Shown piece after piece: positions 9,655 to 18,738 of a DNA stretch of 64,000 nt. The stretch is from positions 62,001 through 126,000 of the forward strand of contig JAYTTF010000168.1 in assembly GCA_043745195.1 (NCBI GenBank). The letters are read 5' to 3'. This stretch comes from JANXSF01 sp043745195 (GTDB taxonomy: Bacteria > Acidobacteriota > Terriglobia > Bryobacterales > Bryobacteraceae). The position numbers were made by a program, and so were the translations under genes. A model generated the notes under the pieces. The model did no database searches. It saw nothing but the letters and a program-made list of their open reading frames with translations, and had not been told where the DNA came from. The first letter of the stretch is position 1; each line of letters starts with the position of its first letter.

Positions 9655-9749
9655 GAAATCCGGGACGGGGGTGCAAGTCCCCACCACATTTTCCATAAGC
9701 AGAACATCCCGAACATCCCCAATGGAATTGCAGCCCCGTCCCGGATTTC
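9655..9749. repeat. long intergenic hairpin (16-bp perfect terminal stem)
   Basis: GAAATCCGGGACGGGG (9655-9670) is perfectly complementary to 9734-9749. Inside it 9672-9676 pairs with 9728-9732, and TTCCAT (9691-9696) pairs with ATGGAA (9722-9727), giving one long interrupted stem around a ~25-nt loop. No T-run follows, so it is not a standard terminator. It fills most of the ~290-bp gap after the TIGR03435 gene. It could be a structured small RNA, an mRNA 3' structure, or a palindromic mobile element; nothing else is seen in the gap. Confidence 0.6.
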
Positions 9750-9938
9750 GCTACTCTCGAAATGCCTTTCTACATCGCAATTGGCCAGCCCGAATGCAAA
9801 GAGTACCCATACAATCTTTATCGAAAACTATTCTGAAGCAGTCCCAGTCACCTGCCAACCAAAAACATTTCCCCAGCGCTTTCAATACGCAATTGAATAT
9901 ATAGCTCCGTCCTCTACAACCTGGTATCACCATCAGAT

Positions 9939-10430
9939 ATGTCAACACCAGTCCAACTTTCAAAGCTAGCCGTCCTCCTTACGAAAGAGGATCATCAATC
10001 TTTCGCCAAACTCGAATGCAACTATCGCAAGCAGTTTCAGCCAAACAATGCAGTTGAACTCACTCTATTCACTCAACTGGTCCTAGCGGCTTGGAACATA
10101 GATAGAACCCATCGCCTGGAAGCAAACCTCACACCTGAATCCGACCCGCTGCTGGACCAAGCCCAATCCACACTCCTCGCCCGCATCGCCAACTACCGCC
10201 TACGTGCCGAACGTACCTTTCACAAGTGCCTCAAAGAATTACGGAATCTCGCCGCCAAACCAATTTCGCAAAACGAACCCAATCGGCTGCGCTATAAACT
10301 GGTCTATCACCACCCACCTGCCACCCCAAGACCCAAACTCGGCAGAAACACTCCCTGCCCTTGCGGCTCCGGCAAAAAATTCAAAGTGTGTTGCCTCAGA
10401 AAAGAGATCCAACCCTCAACGGCAGCTTAA
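9939..10430 (+). CDS. small SEC-C zinc-finger protein
   Basis: The 163-residue protein ends with a SEC-C motif, GRNTPCPCGSGKKFKVCC, a zinc-binding module also found at the C-terminus of SecA. The N-terminal ~115 residues are helical (YRKQFQPNNAVELTLFTQLVLAAWNIDRTHRLEANL..) and resemble an uncharacterised family that occurs in many copies in acidobacterial genomes; I cannot assign a function. ATG at 9939 has no strong ribosome site. It sits in a region with a hairpin on one side and a sialidase remnant on the other, so it may belong to a decaying or mobile stretch. Confidence 0.65.
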   Translation: MSTPVQLSKLAVLLTKEDHQSFAKLECNYRKQFQPNNAVELTLFTQLVLAAWNIDRTHRLEANLTPESDPLLDQAQSTLLARIANYRLRAERTFHKCLKELRNLAAKPISQNEPNRLRYKLVYHHPPATPRPKLGRNTPCPCGSGKKFKVCCLRKEIQPSTAA

Positions 10431-10448
10431 AGCGCTATCCTACCCACA

Positions 10449-10622
10449 GTGCAAAATCGTCGATTCTTCCTGCTGTCCTCCACTGGACTGCTAGCCAAAA
10501 ACACCGCACCACAGCCTTATCAATTCGACCTCTTTCAACAAGGAACGCACGGCGTCTACACCTATCGCATTCCAGAACACACCGTAACAGTTGTAAGTTG
10601 TTATTCAGAGCTATCCCAATAA
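10449..10622 (+). pseudogene. 5' remnant of a secreted sialidase gene
   Basis: A GTG at 10449 opens 57 codons. They start with a TAT/Sec-like leader (NRRFFLLSSTGLLA) and then DLFQQGTHGVYTYRIPE, which matches the first beta-strand and the catalytic-Arg RIP motif of exo-alpha-sialidases (usually ..G..GYYTYRIPAL..). After RIPE the similarity stops and the frame ends at TAA 10620. Only the first ~50 of ~380 residues are left. The remaining gap up to the TonB receptor (10623-10778) is AT-rich and probably holds that gene's promoter; no further gene is seen there. Confidence 0.55.
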
Positions 10623-10778
10623 TCGATTTGCAACTTCCGTCTTTTGTTCCAGTTCCATTTTTTCATAGTATCAATTCTATTAATGGAAGCCGTAAGTTAT
10701 TACAATCAAGCTTGTTATGCTATTGCCTAAGGTCACTTTCAGAGTTATGATATGAGAGTCAAGGGGTTTATTTACATC

Positions 10779-13700
10779 ATGAAAAAACTATTAGCATTCA
10801 CCCTCCTCAGCACGCTGCTAGGCCTAAACGCCTCCGCGCAAACTATCACCGGTGCCATCACTGGTGCCGTCACCGATCCAACCGGTGCCGCAGTTCCTAA
10901 TGTCAAAATCACCGCAACCGACACTGGAAAGAACCAGAAGTTTGAAGCAACCAGCAATTCAGCCGGCCTCTATACTTTCACCTTCCTGCCGGTCAGCGAT
11001 TACACTGTTTCTGTTGAAGCACAAGGTTTCCGACGTGCCGCCATCGGCCCATTCAAGCTGGAAACCAACCAAGTTGCCCGCGTCGACGTGCAACTGCAAG
11101 TCGGCCAAATCACAGAATCTATCGAAGTGAAAGATTTCGCCCAGGCTTTGCAAACAGAATCAACGCAAACCGGCGAAACTTTAGGATCAAAGAAACTTAC
11201 CGATCTTCCTTTGAACGGACGCAATATTGTTTCTGCAATGTTGCTGATCCCAGGGGCGGTCCAAACCAATCCAGGTTCGGTTAACACAGCAACTCGCTTT
11301 TCTGGTCGGGCCTTCGTCAATGGCAATCGGGAACAGACCAACAACTTCCTCTTGGATGGTGTGGATGTGAACGATTCCATGGATAACCGCATCGGCTACG
11401 TACCAAGCGTCGATGCTCTGCAGGAAGTACAAATAATCACTGGAAATGGCGGTTCCGAATTCGGTAACTCAGCAGGCGCAGTCGTCAACATGACACTGAA
11501 GAGTGGAACCAACCGCTTCCATGGCAGTGTGTTTGAGTTCTTTAGAAATGACAACTTGGACGCCAACAGTTTTTTTGCAAATCAGAACCTGGCACTTAGC
11601 AAGGAAAAGCAGCGCCGCAACCTGAGCCAAAACATGTATGGCTTCACTTTGGGTGGCCCTGTGAAGAAGGACAAAATCTTCTTCTTCTCAAACTATGAAG
11701 GCACACAACGCCGCGATAGCGGTGCATCTTTAGCTAGCGTCGCCCCAGCCACTTGGCGCGTGGGTAATTTCAGCAGCCTTCCTCAAACCATCAACGATCC
11801 AGCAACCTGCGCCGTAACGGGTGGAACGCGCACCTGCCAGCCCTTTGCCGGCAAGCAAGTTCCGCTTGCCAGAATCATCGGCCCAGCCAGAGTAGTATTC
11901 GCCGACAACGCCTTATACCCACTCCCCAACTCCAGCGGCACCGGCGCACTGGGTGTTGTCAGCAACTACAGCGGAAGCGCGGCCAACTTCCTGAAAAACA
12001 ATCAGGGCGACGCAAAGGTGGACTGGCGCGCTACCGATAAAGACAATTTCATGTTCCGGTTTTCACAAGGCTATTACACAGATGGCACTCTTCGGCCAGT
12101 GCTGCCAACTTCGGCAGCGGGCGTAAAGGAAGCTCCAACTGTAGGCGCCGTGATCGCCTGGACCCGCACCATCTCTGCCTCCGTTGTGAACGATTTCCGC
12201 TACGGACTTACCCGCACAACCATTGTCGATACATTCGCTGATCCATTCGGCACACAGGCTGGTGGCAACGCGAAGTTGGGCATCCCCGGTACGCAACTTT
12301 CCCCTGGCTTCAGTTCCTTGGGACCTGGTGAAGGATTGTCCGGAATCGGCACCACAGGTATTCTTTCCGATGGAAAGGACAACAAGTTCCACTTGTCAGA
12401 ATCTGTCAACTGGTCCAAGGGCCGCCACTTCGTGAAGTTCGGAATGAATGGCGTTCGTTACCAGCAGAATCGCTTCTACTCAGGCAACAACGGCGCACTC
12501 GGCAGCTTCGGGTATGGCGCTCAGTATAGCGGCTCCTCTGTTGTTGACTTTGCTCTGGATCTGGTTTCTTCCAAAGGCAAGGGCCAGGGCGACGGCCGTC
12601 GTTGGGGTCAACGACATTGGCGCTTCGGCACTTTCTTCCAGGACGATTACAAGGCTACTAACAATTTGACTTTGAACCTGGGCATCCGTTGGGAATACAC
12701 GCAGCCTCTCTACGAAGTTAATAATCTGCAAGCCAATGTGGATCTGTCCACCGGCAAATTGCAAGTGGCTGGTCAGAATGGAAACAGCCGCGCGCTTTAC
12801 AACCCCTACTACAAGCAGTTCATGCCCCGCTTAGGATTTGCCTGGACCCCTGAAATGTTCAAGAAGCGTCTGGTTGTCCGCGGCGCTTACGGCATCACAA
12901 GCTTCCTGGAAGGCACCGGCGTGAATCTGCGCTTACCACTGAACCCGCCTAACTTCTTTGAGTCAAATCAGAATTACGATCTAACAACGGGTGCCGGTTC
13001 GGCTCGTGTTGGCTTCAATGATCTGCCTGGCTTCACTGGTGTCCTTGCGGGCAACATCCGTACTTGGGATCCGAATCTTCGGCCTCAATTTACGCAACAA
13101 CGGAATTTCAGTCTGGAATACCAGTTCGCTAAGGAATTCGTTGCCAGCGCCGGATACGTCAGCCAACGCGCAACACATACCATCGTCGCGCGGGATCGGA
13201 ATCAGCCTTTGGCAGGTCCATCCAACATAAACCCATCTCTGTGGGCAAACGCTCAAACCCGCCGTCCGCTCTTCGGCGTGGATCCGTTGGTTACCACCAC
13301 TGCCACCACCGAATCAAGCGGAAACATGAACTACGATTCGCTACAAGTTTCGGCTAAGAAGCGCTATGCCGCTGGCATTGATGTGGGCATGTCCTACACA
13401 TGGTCCAAGACGTTCAACGACGCCCTGGGCTTCTTTGGTGCAGGCGGCATACAATCTGAAGGTGCATATTGGCAGAACGCAAACGATCGCCTGGGTAACT
13501 ACGGTTTCGCGGGTTGGGATGCTCGTCATAATCTGACGGTCAACTCCAACATTGAATTGCCATTCGGTAAAGGCCGCCGTATGGCAGCCAACATGAGCAA
13601 GCCCTTGGATATGATCCTCGGCGGTTGGTCACTTGGTTACGTCATGCAGGCTCGCACTGGTTTCCCCATCACGCTTGCAACAGTGGGTCAAAGTCAGCAG

Positions 13701-14105
13701 TCACCACGCGGTACACAACGCCCCAACTATCTTCGCCCGCTCACGGTTACGGACCGCTCCATTCAGAAATGGTTCGGCACCAGCGCAGCGGCTGTTGAAT
13801 GTGCACAAGGAACAGATAACGGAACATGCGCTTACCAGCGTCCTGCTCTGGGTACCTTCGGCAATGCGTCAATTGCAACCGAACGGGCTCCTGGTTTCTT
13901 CAATGCCGATGTTTCCATCGGCAAGCAATTCAGAATCAAGGAAGGTCATCGCATCGACTTCCGTGCTGAATTCTACAATCTGGCCAACATGACCATGTTC
14001 AGTCCGCCACTTCGTGGTTTGGATGCACCCGGTACGTTCGGTCTAATCAGCGGTCAGGCAAATAACCCACGCAACATCCAGCTTGGTCTGAAGTACATTT
14101 TCTAA
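10779..14105 (+). CDS. TonB-dependent receptor with carboxypeptidase-regulatory-like N-terminal domain (Oar-like)
   Basis: The ~1108-residue outer-membrane protein has a signal peptide (MKKLLAFTLLSTLLGLNASAQ), a carboxypeptidase-regulatory-like beta-sandwich (~residues 22-115), a plug domain (LNGRNIVSAMLLIPGAV.., NNFLLDGVDVND), and a long 22-strand barrel ending in QLGLKYIF with the C-terminal aromatic residue required for BAM insertion. It likely imports large glycans or other nutrients in a TonB-dependent way. I prefer the ATG at 10779 over 10752, because the signal peptide begins there and AGGGG lies at 10762-10766. The 10762-10781 leader is nearly the same as that of the second receptor gene at 36288. 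A strong terminator follows. Confidence 0.93.
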   Translation: MKKLLAFTLLSTLLGLNASAQTITGAITGAVTDPTGAAVPNVKITATDTGKNQKFEATSNSAGLYTFTFLPVSDYTVSVEAQGFRRAAIGPFKLETNQVARVDVQLQVGQITESIEVKDFAQALQTESTQTGETLGSKKLTDLPLNGRNIVSAMLLIPGAVQTNPGSVNTATRFSGRAFVNGNREQTNNFLLDGVDVNDSMDNRIGYVPSVDALQEVQIITGNGGSEFGNSAGAVVNMTLKSGTNRFHGSVFEFFRNDNLDANSFFANQNLALSKEKQRRNLSQNMYGFTLGGPVKKDKIFFFSNYEGTQRRDSGASLASVAPATWRVGNFSSLPQTINDPATCAVTGGTRTCQPFAGKQVPLARIIGPARVVFADNALYPLPNSSGTGALGVVSNYSGSAANFLKNNQGDAKVDWRATDKDNFMFRFSQGYYTDGTLRPVLPTSAAGVKEAPTVGAVIAWTRTISASVVNDFRYGLTRTTIVDTFADPFGTQAGGNAKLGIPGTQLSPGFSSLGPGEGLSGIGTTGILSDGKDNKFHLSESVNWSKGRHFVKFGMNGVRYQQNRFYSGNNGALGSFGYGAQYSGSSVVDFALDLVSSKGKGQGDGRRWGQRHWRFGTFFQDDYKATNNLTLNLGIRWEYTQPLYEVNNLQANVDLSTGKLQVAGQNGNSRALYNPYYKQFMPRLGFAWTPEMFKKRLVVRGAYGITSFLEGTGVNLRLPLNPPNFFESNQNYDLTTGAGSARVGFNDLPGFTGVLAGNIRTWDPNLRPQFTQQRNFSLEYQFAKEFVASAGYVSQRATHTIVARDRNQPLAGPSNINPSLWANAQTRRPLFGVDPLVTTTATTESSGNMNYDSLQVSAKKRYAAGIDVGMSYTWSKTFNDALGFFGAGGIQSEGAYWQNANDRLGNYGFAGWDARHNLTVNSNIELPFGKGRRMAANMSKPLDMILGGWSLGYVMQARTGFPITLATVGQSQQSPRGTQRPNYLRPLTVTDRSIQKWFGTSAAAVECAQGTDNGTCAYQRPALGTFGNASIATERAPGFFNADVSIGKQFRIKEGHRIDFRAEFYNLANMTMFSPPLRGLDAPGTFGLISGQANNPRNIQLGLKYIF

Positions 14106-14128
14106 ACTAGCTGCTGTTTGTTGGAACG

Positions 14129-14160
14129 AAAAAGGCGAGCTTTCGGGCTCGCCTTTTTCT
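14129..14160 (+). terminator. rho-independent terminator after TonB receptor
   Basis: AAAAAGGCGAGC (14129-14140), loop TTTCGG, GCTCGCCTTTTT (14147-14158): a perfect 12-bp stem with a U-tract, 24 nt after the receptor stop. The A-run on the other side makes it potentially bidirectional for the convergent DUF1080 gene. Confidence 0.92.
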
Positions 14161-14302
14161 TAATCACAACCACTATTCAAATTTCTTCCGTTCCTGCTTC
14201 CATAGGTAAAACATAGACCAGCAGGTCTTTCCAGGCCATCAGCAATCCAAACTCAGCTTGAAACTCAGCCGGCCGGGCAAAGCTACCAGTCAAAATAAAG
14301 CA

Positions 14303-15115
14303 TCAAATCTTCCGCACCTTCACCGACCGGAACCACGCCGCGTCATTGTGATTCTGAAATGAAATGGAGCACTGCTTTCTCGGCTGCTTGGTCAACATCT
14401 GGTAAATCGGTGACGTCTTCCCCCACCGTTTCTCCAATCCAGCAGCTATCGATGGGTCGTCCAGCGAAGCGTCCACCACCTTCTCCCCATTCAGCCAATG
14501 CTCAATGTGGTTCCCCTTCACCACTAACCGCGATTGATTGAACTCCCCCACAGGCTTCATGGCAGGTTTGCTGCGCGGAATCATGCTGTAGAGCGACCCG
14601 GATTGATACAACGCACCACGACGGGCATCGGGGTGCTTATCGTCGTCAATGGTTTGGTACTCGAAGCCAACCACGTACGTTTGGCCTTCCCCTTCGCCAC
14701 CGTTCATTGCACTAACGCGACTAGGCAACGTCCCTTGCATAGTGGTGTTCAAGGAGTCTTCAAATTTTTTCGATTTCCTGATGATGTCACTCGAGAGTGG
14801 AACAAACTCTTGTATCCGATACTTCAAACCACTATTGCCGCCCGAAGATATTTTCCATTCAAACTGCAGTTCAAAGTCGCTGAACTTGACCAGGCTGACC
14901 AAGTCTTCCCGGTAGTGCGGTTTGGGTCTGGCTTTCAGACAACCATCTTCAATGGTCCAGGAATCACCGGCAGGAGAGAGCTTCGATGGATCTGCCCAAC
15001 CCTTCATGGTTTTGCCATCGAATAGAAGCTTCCAGCCGGCTTTCTTTTCTGCCGGAGTCAAGTTGTTTTGCGCCATGCAACAAACGGCGCTAAGGAGGAT
15101 GAGTGCGAATTTCAT
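14303..15115 (-). CDS. secreted DUF1080 (3-keto-disaccharide hydrolase) protein
   Basis: This 270-residue protein has a signal peptide (MKFALILLSAVCCMAQ) and a complete DUF1080 domain: GWKLLFDGKTMKGWADPSK, WTIEDGCLKARP, FELQFEWKISSGGNSGLKYRIQE, VGFEYQTIDDDKHPDARRGALYQSGSLYSMIP, NHIEHWLNGEKVVD and a final ISFQNHNDAAWFRSVKVRKI. These are the family's conserved strands and probable active-site acidic and His residues. Role: cleavage of 3-keto-glycosides made by Gfo/Idh-type oxidation, or binding of carbohydrate in the periplasm. A TATAAT box ends 11 nt before the ATG. The gene is divergent from the 15178 gene, with ~60 bp between their starts. Confidence 0.93.
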   Translation of the reverse strand: MKFALILLSAVCCMAQNNLTPAEKKAGWKLLFDGKTMKGWADPSKLSPAGDSWTIEDGCLKARPKPHYREDLVSLVKFSDFELQFEWKISSGGNSGLKYRIQEFVPLSSDIIRKSKKFEDSLNTTMQGTLPSRVSAMNGGEGEGQTYVVGFEYQTIDDDKHPDARRGALYQSGSLYSMIPRSKPAMKPVGEFNQSRLVVKGNHIEHWLNGEKVVDASLDDPSIAAGLEKRWGKTSPIYQMLTKQPRKQCSISFQNHNDAAWFRSVKVRKI

Positions 15116-15126
15116 GAGCTTGAGTG

Positions 15127-15132
15127 ATTATA
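15127..15132 (-). promoter_or_regulatory. -10 box (TATAAT) of the DUF1080 gene
   Basis: TATAAT on the minus strand ends 11 nt before the ATG at 15115. A TTGGAC lies about 15 nt further up. No Shine-Dalgarno sequence fits, so the transcript would have a very short leader. Confidence 0.55.
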
Positions 15133-15165
15133 ACGCCCTTCATCCAGGTCCAACCCGCAGAGGTA

Positions 15166-15171
15166 TATGAT
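15166..15171 (+). promoter_or_regulatory. -10 box (TATGAT) of the divergent secreted protein gene
   Basis: TATGAT ends 6 nt before the ATG at 15178, the same short spacing as at several other genes here. Together with the box at 15127-15132 it makes a compact divergent promoter region. Confidence 0.45.
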
Positions 15172-15177
15172 GTGACT

Positions 15178-16405
15178 ATGCGAAAAGTAATTACTCTACT
15201 CAATATCTTGCTATCCGCTTTGCTTACGCAGGCCGCTGAGCGGGTTACTGCTACCGGCATTATTCTGGATGACAAGAATGCCCCCATTGAAAATGCCACA
15301 GTTATGGTTTACTCCGCTGGAGTAAAGCAGGGCTTCGATCAATTTTGTCCCACCTGCTACGTAGATTGCGGCAAAAGAACCGCCACATCAGCAGACGGAG
15401 CCTTCCTTATCACGGGACTCAGCAACGACCTTTTGTTCAACTTGCTGGTTGTTCGCGAAGGATTCGCGGCGCAATTTATCAGGAAAGTTGACCCAAGCCA
15501 GGGACCAGCCCCTTCGGCGATTCTCATGAAACGAATTTCGCCGGAAGATGCCTCCCAAATCGTTCGCGGGAAAGTTGTTGACGCACACGGCGACGCTGTA
15601 AGAGACGTTCTGGTAGAACAGCAGGGGATCATATTCGACCAGGGCCGGTCATTCGGTCCTAACAACTGGATCGATCTGGTTACAGTTACCAACGACAACG
15701 GCGAGTTCGAGATGGCGTACGCCAAGCCCGCCAAAAGCATGATTTTGCAATTTGCACCACGTGGCATGGCTGCCAAATTGGCCACGCTTGCAACCGGACC
15801 TGATCGGAAACAGATCACTGTCACCGATGGAGCAACAATTCGCGGAAGGCTTGTACACAATGGCGAGCCGGTCGCAAACGCGCAATTGGGGCCTCAGCAC
15901 GCACACAAATGCAGCGGGGAAAACTCTTCCGGAAACAAGAATAGGAACCAATGAAAAAGGTGAGTTCGCAATTACCAACGTTTCAGCTGGAAGAGTTTGG
16001 TTCTTGCATGGCAAAATGGATTCCCTCGCCGCCAGGGGCCTTGCGGTTCAGGTCATCGAATGCGCAACGAAAGACGATGGACAGGAAGTGAATCTCGGCG
16101 ACATTCCTGTTCAACCGGCGTTTACTCTGCGCGGTAAGGTTGTTTTGAATGATGGCAAGCCGATAAAAGCAAACATGCGGATGAATCTATTCGCGGATAG
16201 GGTGCCCGATCGGCAAAGTCAGATTCTCCCACCCGATGGAAATTTCGAGTTCAAGGGTATTCGCAAAGGCGTGTATTCATTATCACCGTCAGTCAAGGAT
16301 TACCAAACATCAGACGGCGATCCAATTGAGATGCTAGTGGAGGGGAACGTAACTACTCTTGTTGTGACGCTTCGTCCAACGCCACCAATGGTGCTGAAAC
16401 CTTGA
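15178..16405 (+). pseudogene. secreted carboxypeptidase-regulatory-like repeat protein, frameshifted
   Basis: The signal peptide (MRKVITLLNILLSALLTQAAE) is followed by several beta-sandwich repeats of the carboxypeptidase-regulatory type (VTATGIILDDKNAPIENATVMVY, IVRGKVVDAHGDAVRDVLVEQQG, ATIRGRLVHNGEPVANAQ, FTLRGKVVLNDGKPIKANM). The frame breaks in the GGGG run at 15888-15891: upstream it reads ..PVANAQLGPQHAH and stops at 15954, while GLSTHTNAAGKTLPETRIGTNEKGEF continues the domain one frame over and runs to 16405. Removing one G restores a ~409-residue protein. The frameshift could be a real mutation or a sequence error. Function unknown; it is probably a surface or periplasmic structural protein. 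Confidence 0.75.
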
Positions 16406-16409
16406 GAAT

Positions 16410-16519
16410 TCAGCGATCCAGAAAAAACGAATCACGCCACTCGACGATCTGAATTTGCCCTCTTTCCAGCAAGTTAGCCCAAAGCAGTAGGTGCCCTTTC
16501 GAAACGGCTGCTAACTTTT
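16410..16519 (-). pseudogene. possible 3' remnant of an unidentified gene
   Basis: The minus strand reads KLAAVSKGHLLLWANLLERG and then QIQIVEWRDSFFLDR before a TGA at 16410, after a stop at about 16520. The composition looks like a real protein C-terminus, but no start codon or family is recognisable. Weak; it may be chance. Confidence 0.2.
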
Positions 16520-16550
16520 AACGGGGAGACAACTTAAGAATTGAGAAAAA

Positions 16551-17918
16551 TCAGAGCGCCCGCAGAGTCTTCGGTGCAAGAAACATCTGGTACGCTGCTG
16601 CGCCAACAGCCACAGTTCCCAGGCAAGCCAACGACACGGTCGGGTTCATGCGAATACCTTGAACTGCAATCCATGAACCAACGGTAATGTAGAAGAGCGG
16701 AATTAAAGGCCAGGCAAAACTCACTACAGCGAGTTTCTGCCAACCAGCACGCTTCCTGAATATGAATAGGCAAGCCACGGCAATCACGCTGAAAGCGTTC
16801 AGCAGGAACCCGATAAAAAAGATCAGATCTTTAAACGGAGTTAGTGTCATGAAAATGGTGAAAACGCCTTGCATCAAAATAGCGTAAATTGGCGTGCGCC
16901 ACTTTTCGTGAACAATGGCGGCAGCCGGAAAAAATGCCTTGTTCTTTGCCATGGCGTAATAAACGCGTGGACCAATAGTAACCATGGCGTTCACGGTGGC
17001 CATTAACGACAACGCCATCAGGAAACCAAACAATCCGGAAACCTGCGGACCGAACAAATGCGAAGCCGACAAAGTGCCTATGGCCACAACACCTTTCATC
17101 TGTTCCAAAGGTTGAGCATAGATGAAAACCATATTTAAAAGGAGGAACAACACGGCCACAATCAAGGTACCTAGAGTCAACGCAAGGGGCAAATTGCGTT
17201 CAGGGTTTTGCACTTCCTCGGCCACGTATGTGGCCGCGTTCCAACCACTGTAAGCAAGATAAATAAAGATTAGACTAATAGAAAATTGCGAGGGAATACT
17301 GCTGGTGCTGGTGCGGACCGCAGTTTGCGAAAAGTTGGCCCAATTCCCGTTGCCAACCGTGAATCCAAGTACGATAAACCCAACGATGACAGCTAGTTTT
17401 ATTCCAGTAAGAACGTTTTGCAATTTGGCAATACGGCCAACCCCGAAAAGATTCAGCACCGTGAACAAAGTAACCAGAGCACAGGCCAACAAATGGCCGG
17501 CCCCAACCTTGATTCCTGCGAAGGCGAACTGCGCGTTGTCGATTTTGACTGCTGGGAAAAAATAGCCAACATATTCGGAGAAAGCAAGAGCAGCTAAAGC
17601 TATGGGTCCGGAAAATCCGGCGACAAAGGAGATCCATCCCACCATGAATCCGGCCGCAGGACCAAAGGCTTGCGTAAGGTAAACATACTCACCACCAGAA
17701 CTTGGGAAATTGATACCCAGTTCGGAATAACAAAATGCTCCAGCTAACGCGCAAATGGCCCCAACGATCCAAATGGCCATGATCGTTTGTACGTCACCCA
17801 AGTCCCCGGCTAAAAAGCCGGTGGTCGTAAAGATGCCAGTTCCCACCATGTTGGAGATCACCAATGCTGTAGCGCTGGTTAAGCCAATTTGACGGAGCAG
17901 TGTAGGTTTCGCCGCCAT
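16551..17918 (-). CDS. APC family amino acid permease
   Basis: This 455-residue inner-membrane protein has about 12 hydrophobic segments. The first carries the APC signature SATALVISNMVGTGIFTTTGFLAG (unwound TM1 substrate site, G-x-G-I-F). Later segments include FCYSELGINFPSSGGEYVYLTQAFGP and YSGWNAATYVAEEVQNPERNLP, the TM6 substrate region. It should take up or exchange amino acids or amines by a cation-coupled mechanism; specificity cannot be read. Its start abuts the stop of the SDR gene with no gap, so it is the third gene of a GT4-SDR-APC operon. Confidence 0.9.
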   Translation of the reverse strand: MAAKPTLLRQIGLTSATALVISNMVGTGIFTTTGFLAGDLGDVQTIMAIWIVGAICALAGAFCYSELGINFPSSGGEYVYLTQAFGPAAGFMVGWISFVAGFSGPIALAALAFSEYVGYFFPAVKIDNAQFAFAGIKVGAGHLLACALVTLFTVLNLFGVGRIAKLQNVLTGIKLAVIVGFIVLGFTVGNGNWANFSQTAVRTSTSSIPSQFSISLIFIYLAYSGWNAATYVAEEVQNPERNLPLALTLGTLIVAVLFLLLNMVFIYAQPLEQMKGVVAIGTLSASHLFGPQVSGLFGFLMALSLMATVNAMVTIGPRVYYAMAKNKAFFPAAAIVHEKWRTPIYAILMQGVFTIFMTLTPFKDLIFFIGFLLNAFSVIAVACLFIFRKRAGWQKLAVVSFAWPLIPLFYITVGSWIAVQGIRMNPTVSLACLGTVAVGAAAYQMFLAPKTLRAL

Positions 17919-18707
17919 CTAAAGAGTAAGTCCTCTGCCGGAAATAGCCGTTCCACCATCGCAATTAAATACCGAGCCAGTGATATAGCTGGCAGCATCG
18001 GTGCTTAAGAAAAGTGCCAAGTCAGCCAACTCATCGCGAGTGCCGAGCCGACCCAAAGGAACCCCGCGCAGCACTTTGCGGCGATGCTCATCCGACGGCG
18101 CAAGCCGACGCATACCTTCCGTGTCGTCGGTGGGTCCGGGAGTGATGCAGTTTAAACGAATGCCATCCTTGCCCCATTCCAAGGCCAAGCATTGCATCAA
18201 CATTTCGACGCCGGCTTTTGCCGCGCAAACGTGAGCCTGAAATGCCATGGGTGCCTGAGCTTGTCCTGCAGAAATCGCAATTACGCTGGCACCTGGTTTC
18301 TTCAAAAATTGATGAGCTGCGCGGCAGACATTGAAAGAGCCGAGGAGGTCGATATCCATTACGGCCTTAAATCCGTTTGACGACATGCCCAGCGCAGGCG
18401 CTGGGAAATTACCCGCAGCACCGGCGATAAGGATGTCGATGGGTCCGAAAAGTTCGTGGCACTTTGCAAGAGCTGCTTCGGTGATTGCATAGTCCCGAAC
18501 GTCACCGGAAATCCCAACCGCCTTTCCTCCAGCATCGGTGATCAGCTTCACAGCTGCGTCCAGTTTGTCCTGATCCCTTCCTTGGATCATCACATTTGCA
18601 CCCTGCGCTGCCAGCCTTTCAGCCATGCGCTGGCCAATTCCACTGGAACCGCCAGTAACGTAAGCCGACTTTCCAGCCAGAAGATTGTCACGAAAAATTC
18701 CTGCCAT
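17919..18707 (-). CDS. SDR family oxidoreductase, 2,4-dienoyl-CoA reductase-like
   Basis: The 262-residue short-chain dehydrogenase has the NADP-binding GGSSGIGQRMAERLAAQG near residue 17, IAGAAGNFPAPA (NAG-like motif) and GAGxFN-like LGSFNVCRAAHQFL. The usual catalytic YxxxK is FQAHVCAAK here: Lys is kept and Tyr replaced, as in peroxisomal 2,4-dienoyl-CoA reductase (DECR2) relatives. This points to reduction of unsaturated acyl-CoA in beta-oxidation rather than a classical SDR. The ATG at 18707 is chosen because the domain starts right after it; upstream codons would overlap the GT4 gene. Confidence 0.85.
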   Translation of the reverse strand: MAGIFRDNLLAGKSAYVTGGSSGIGQRMAERLAAQGANVMIQGRDQDKLDAAVKLITDAGGKAVGISGDVRDYAITEAALAKCHELFGPIDILIAGAAGNFPAPALGMSSNGFKAVMDIDLLGSFNVCRAAHQFLKKPGASVIAISAGQAQAPMAFQAHVCAAKAGVEMLMQCLALEWGKDGIRLNCITPGPTDDTEGMRRLAPSDEHRRKVLRGVPLGRLGTRDELADLALFLSTDAASYITGSVFNCDGGTAISGRGLTL

Positions 18708-18738
18708 GGTTGTAGAGGCAGGATACCACGAAGCTGCT

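Noticed and set aside
14177..14239. Minus-strand MAWKDLLVYVLPMEAGTEEI, similar to the start of a universal stress protein
   Set aside because: Only 20 codons, no continuation in any frame; chance cannot be excluded.
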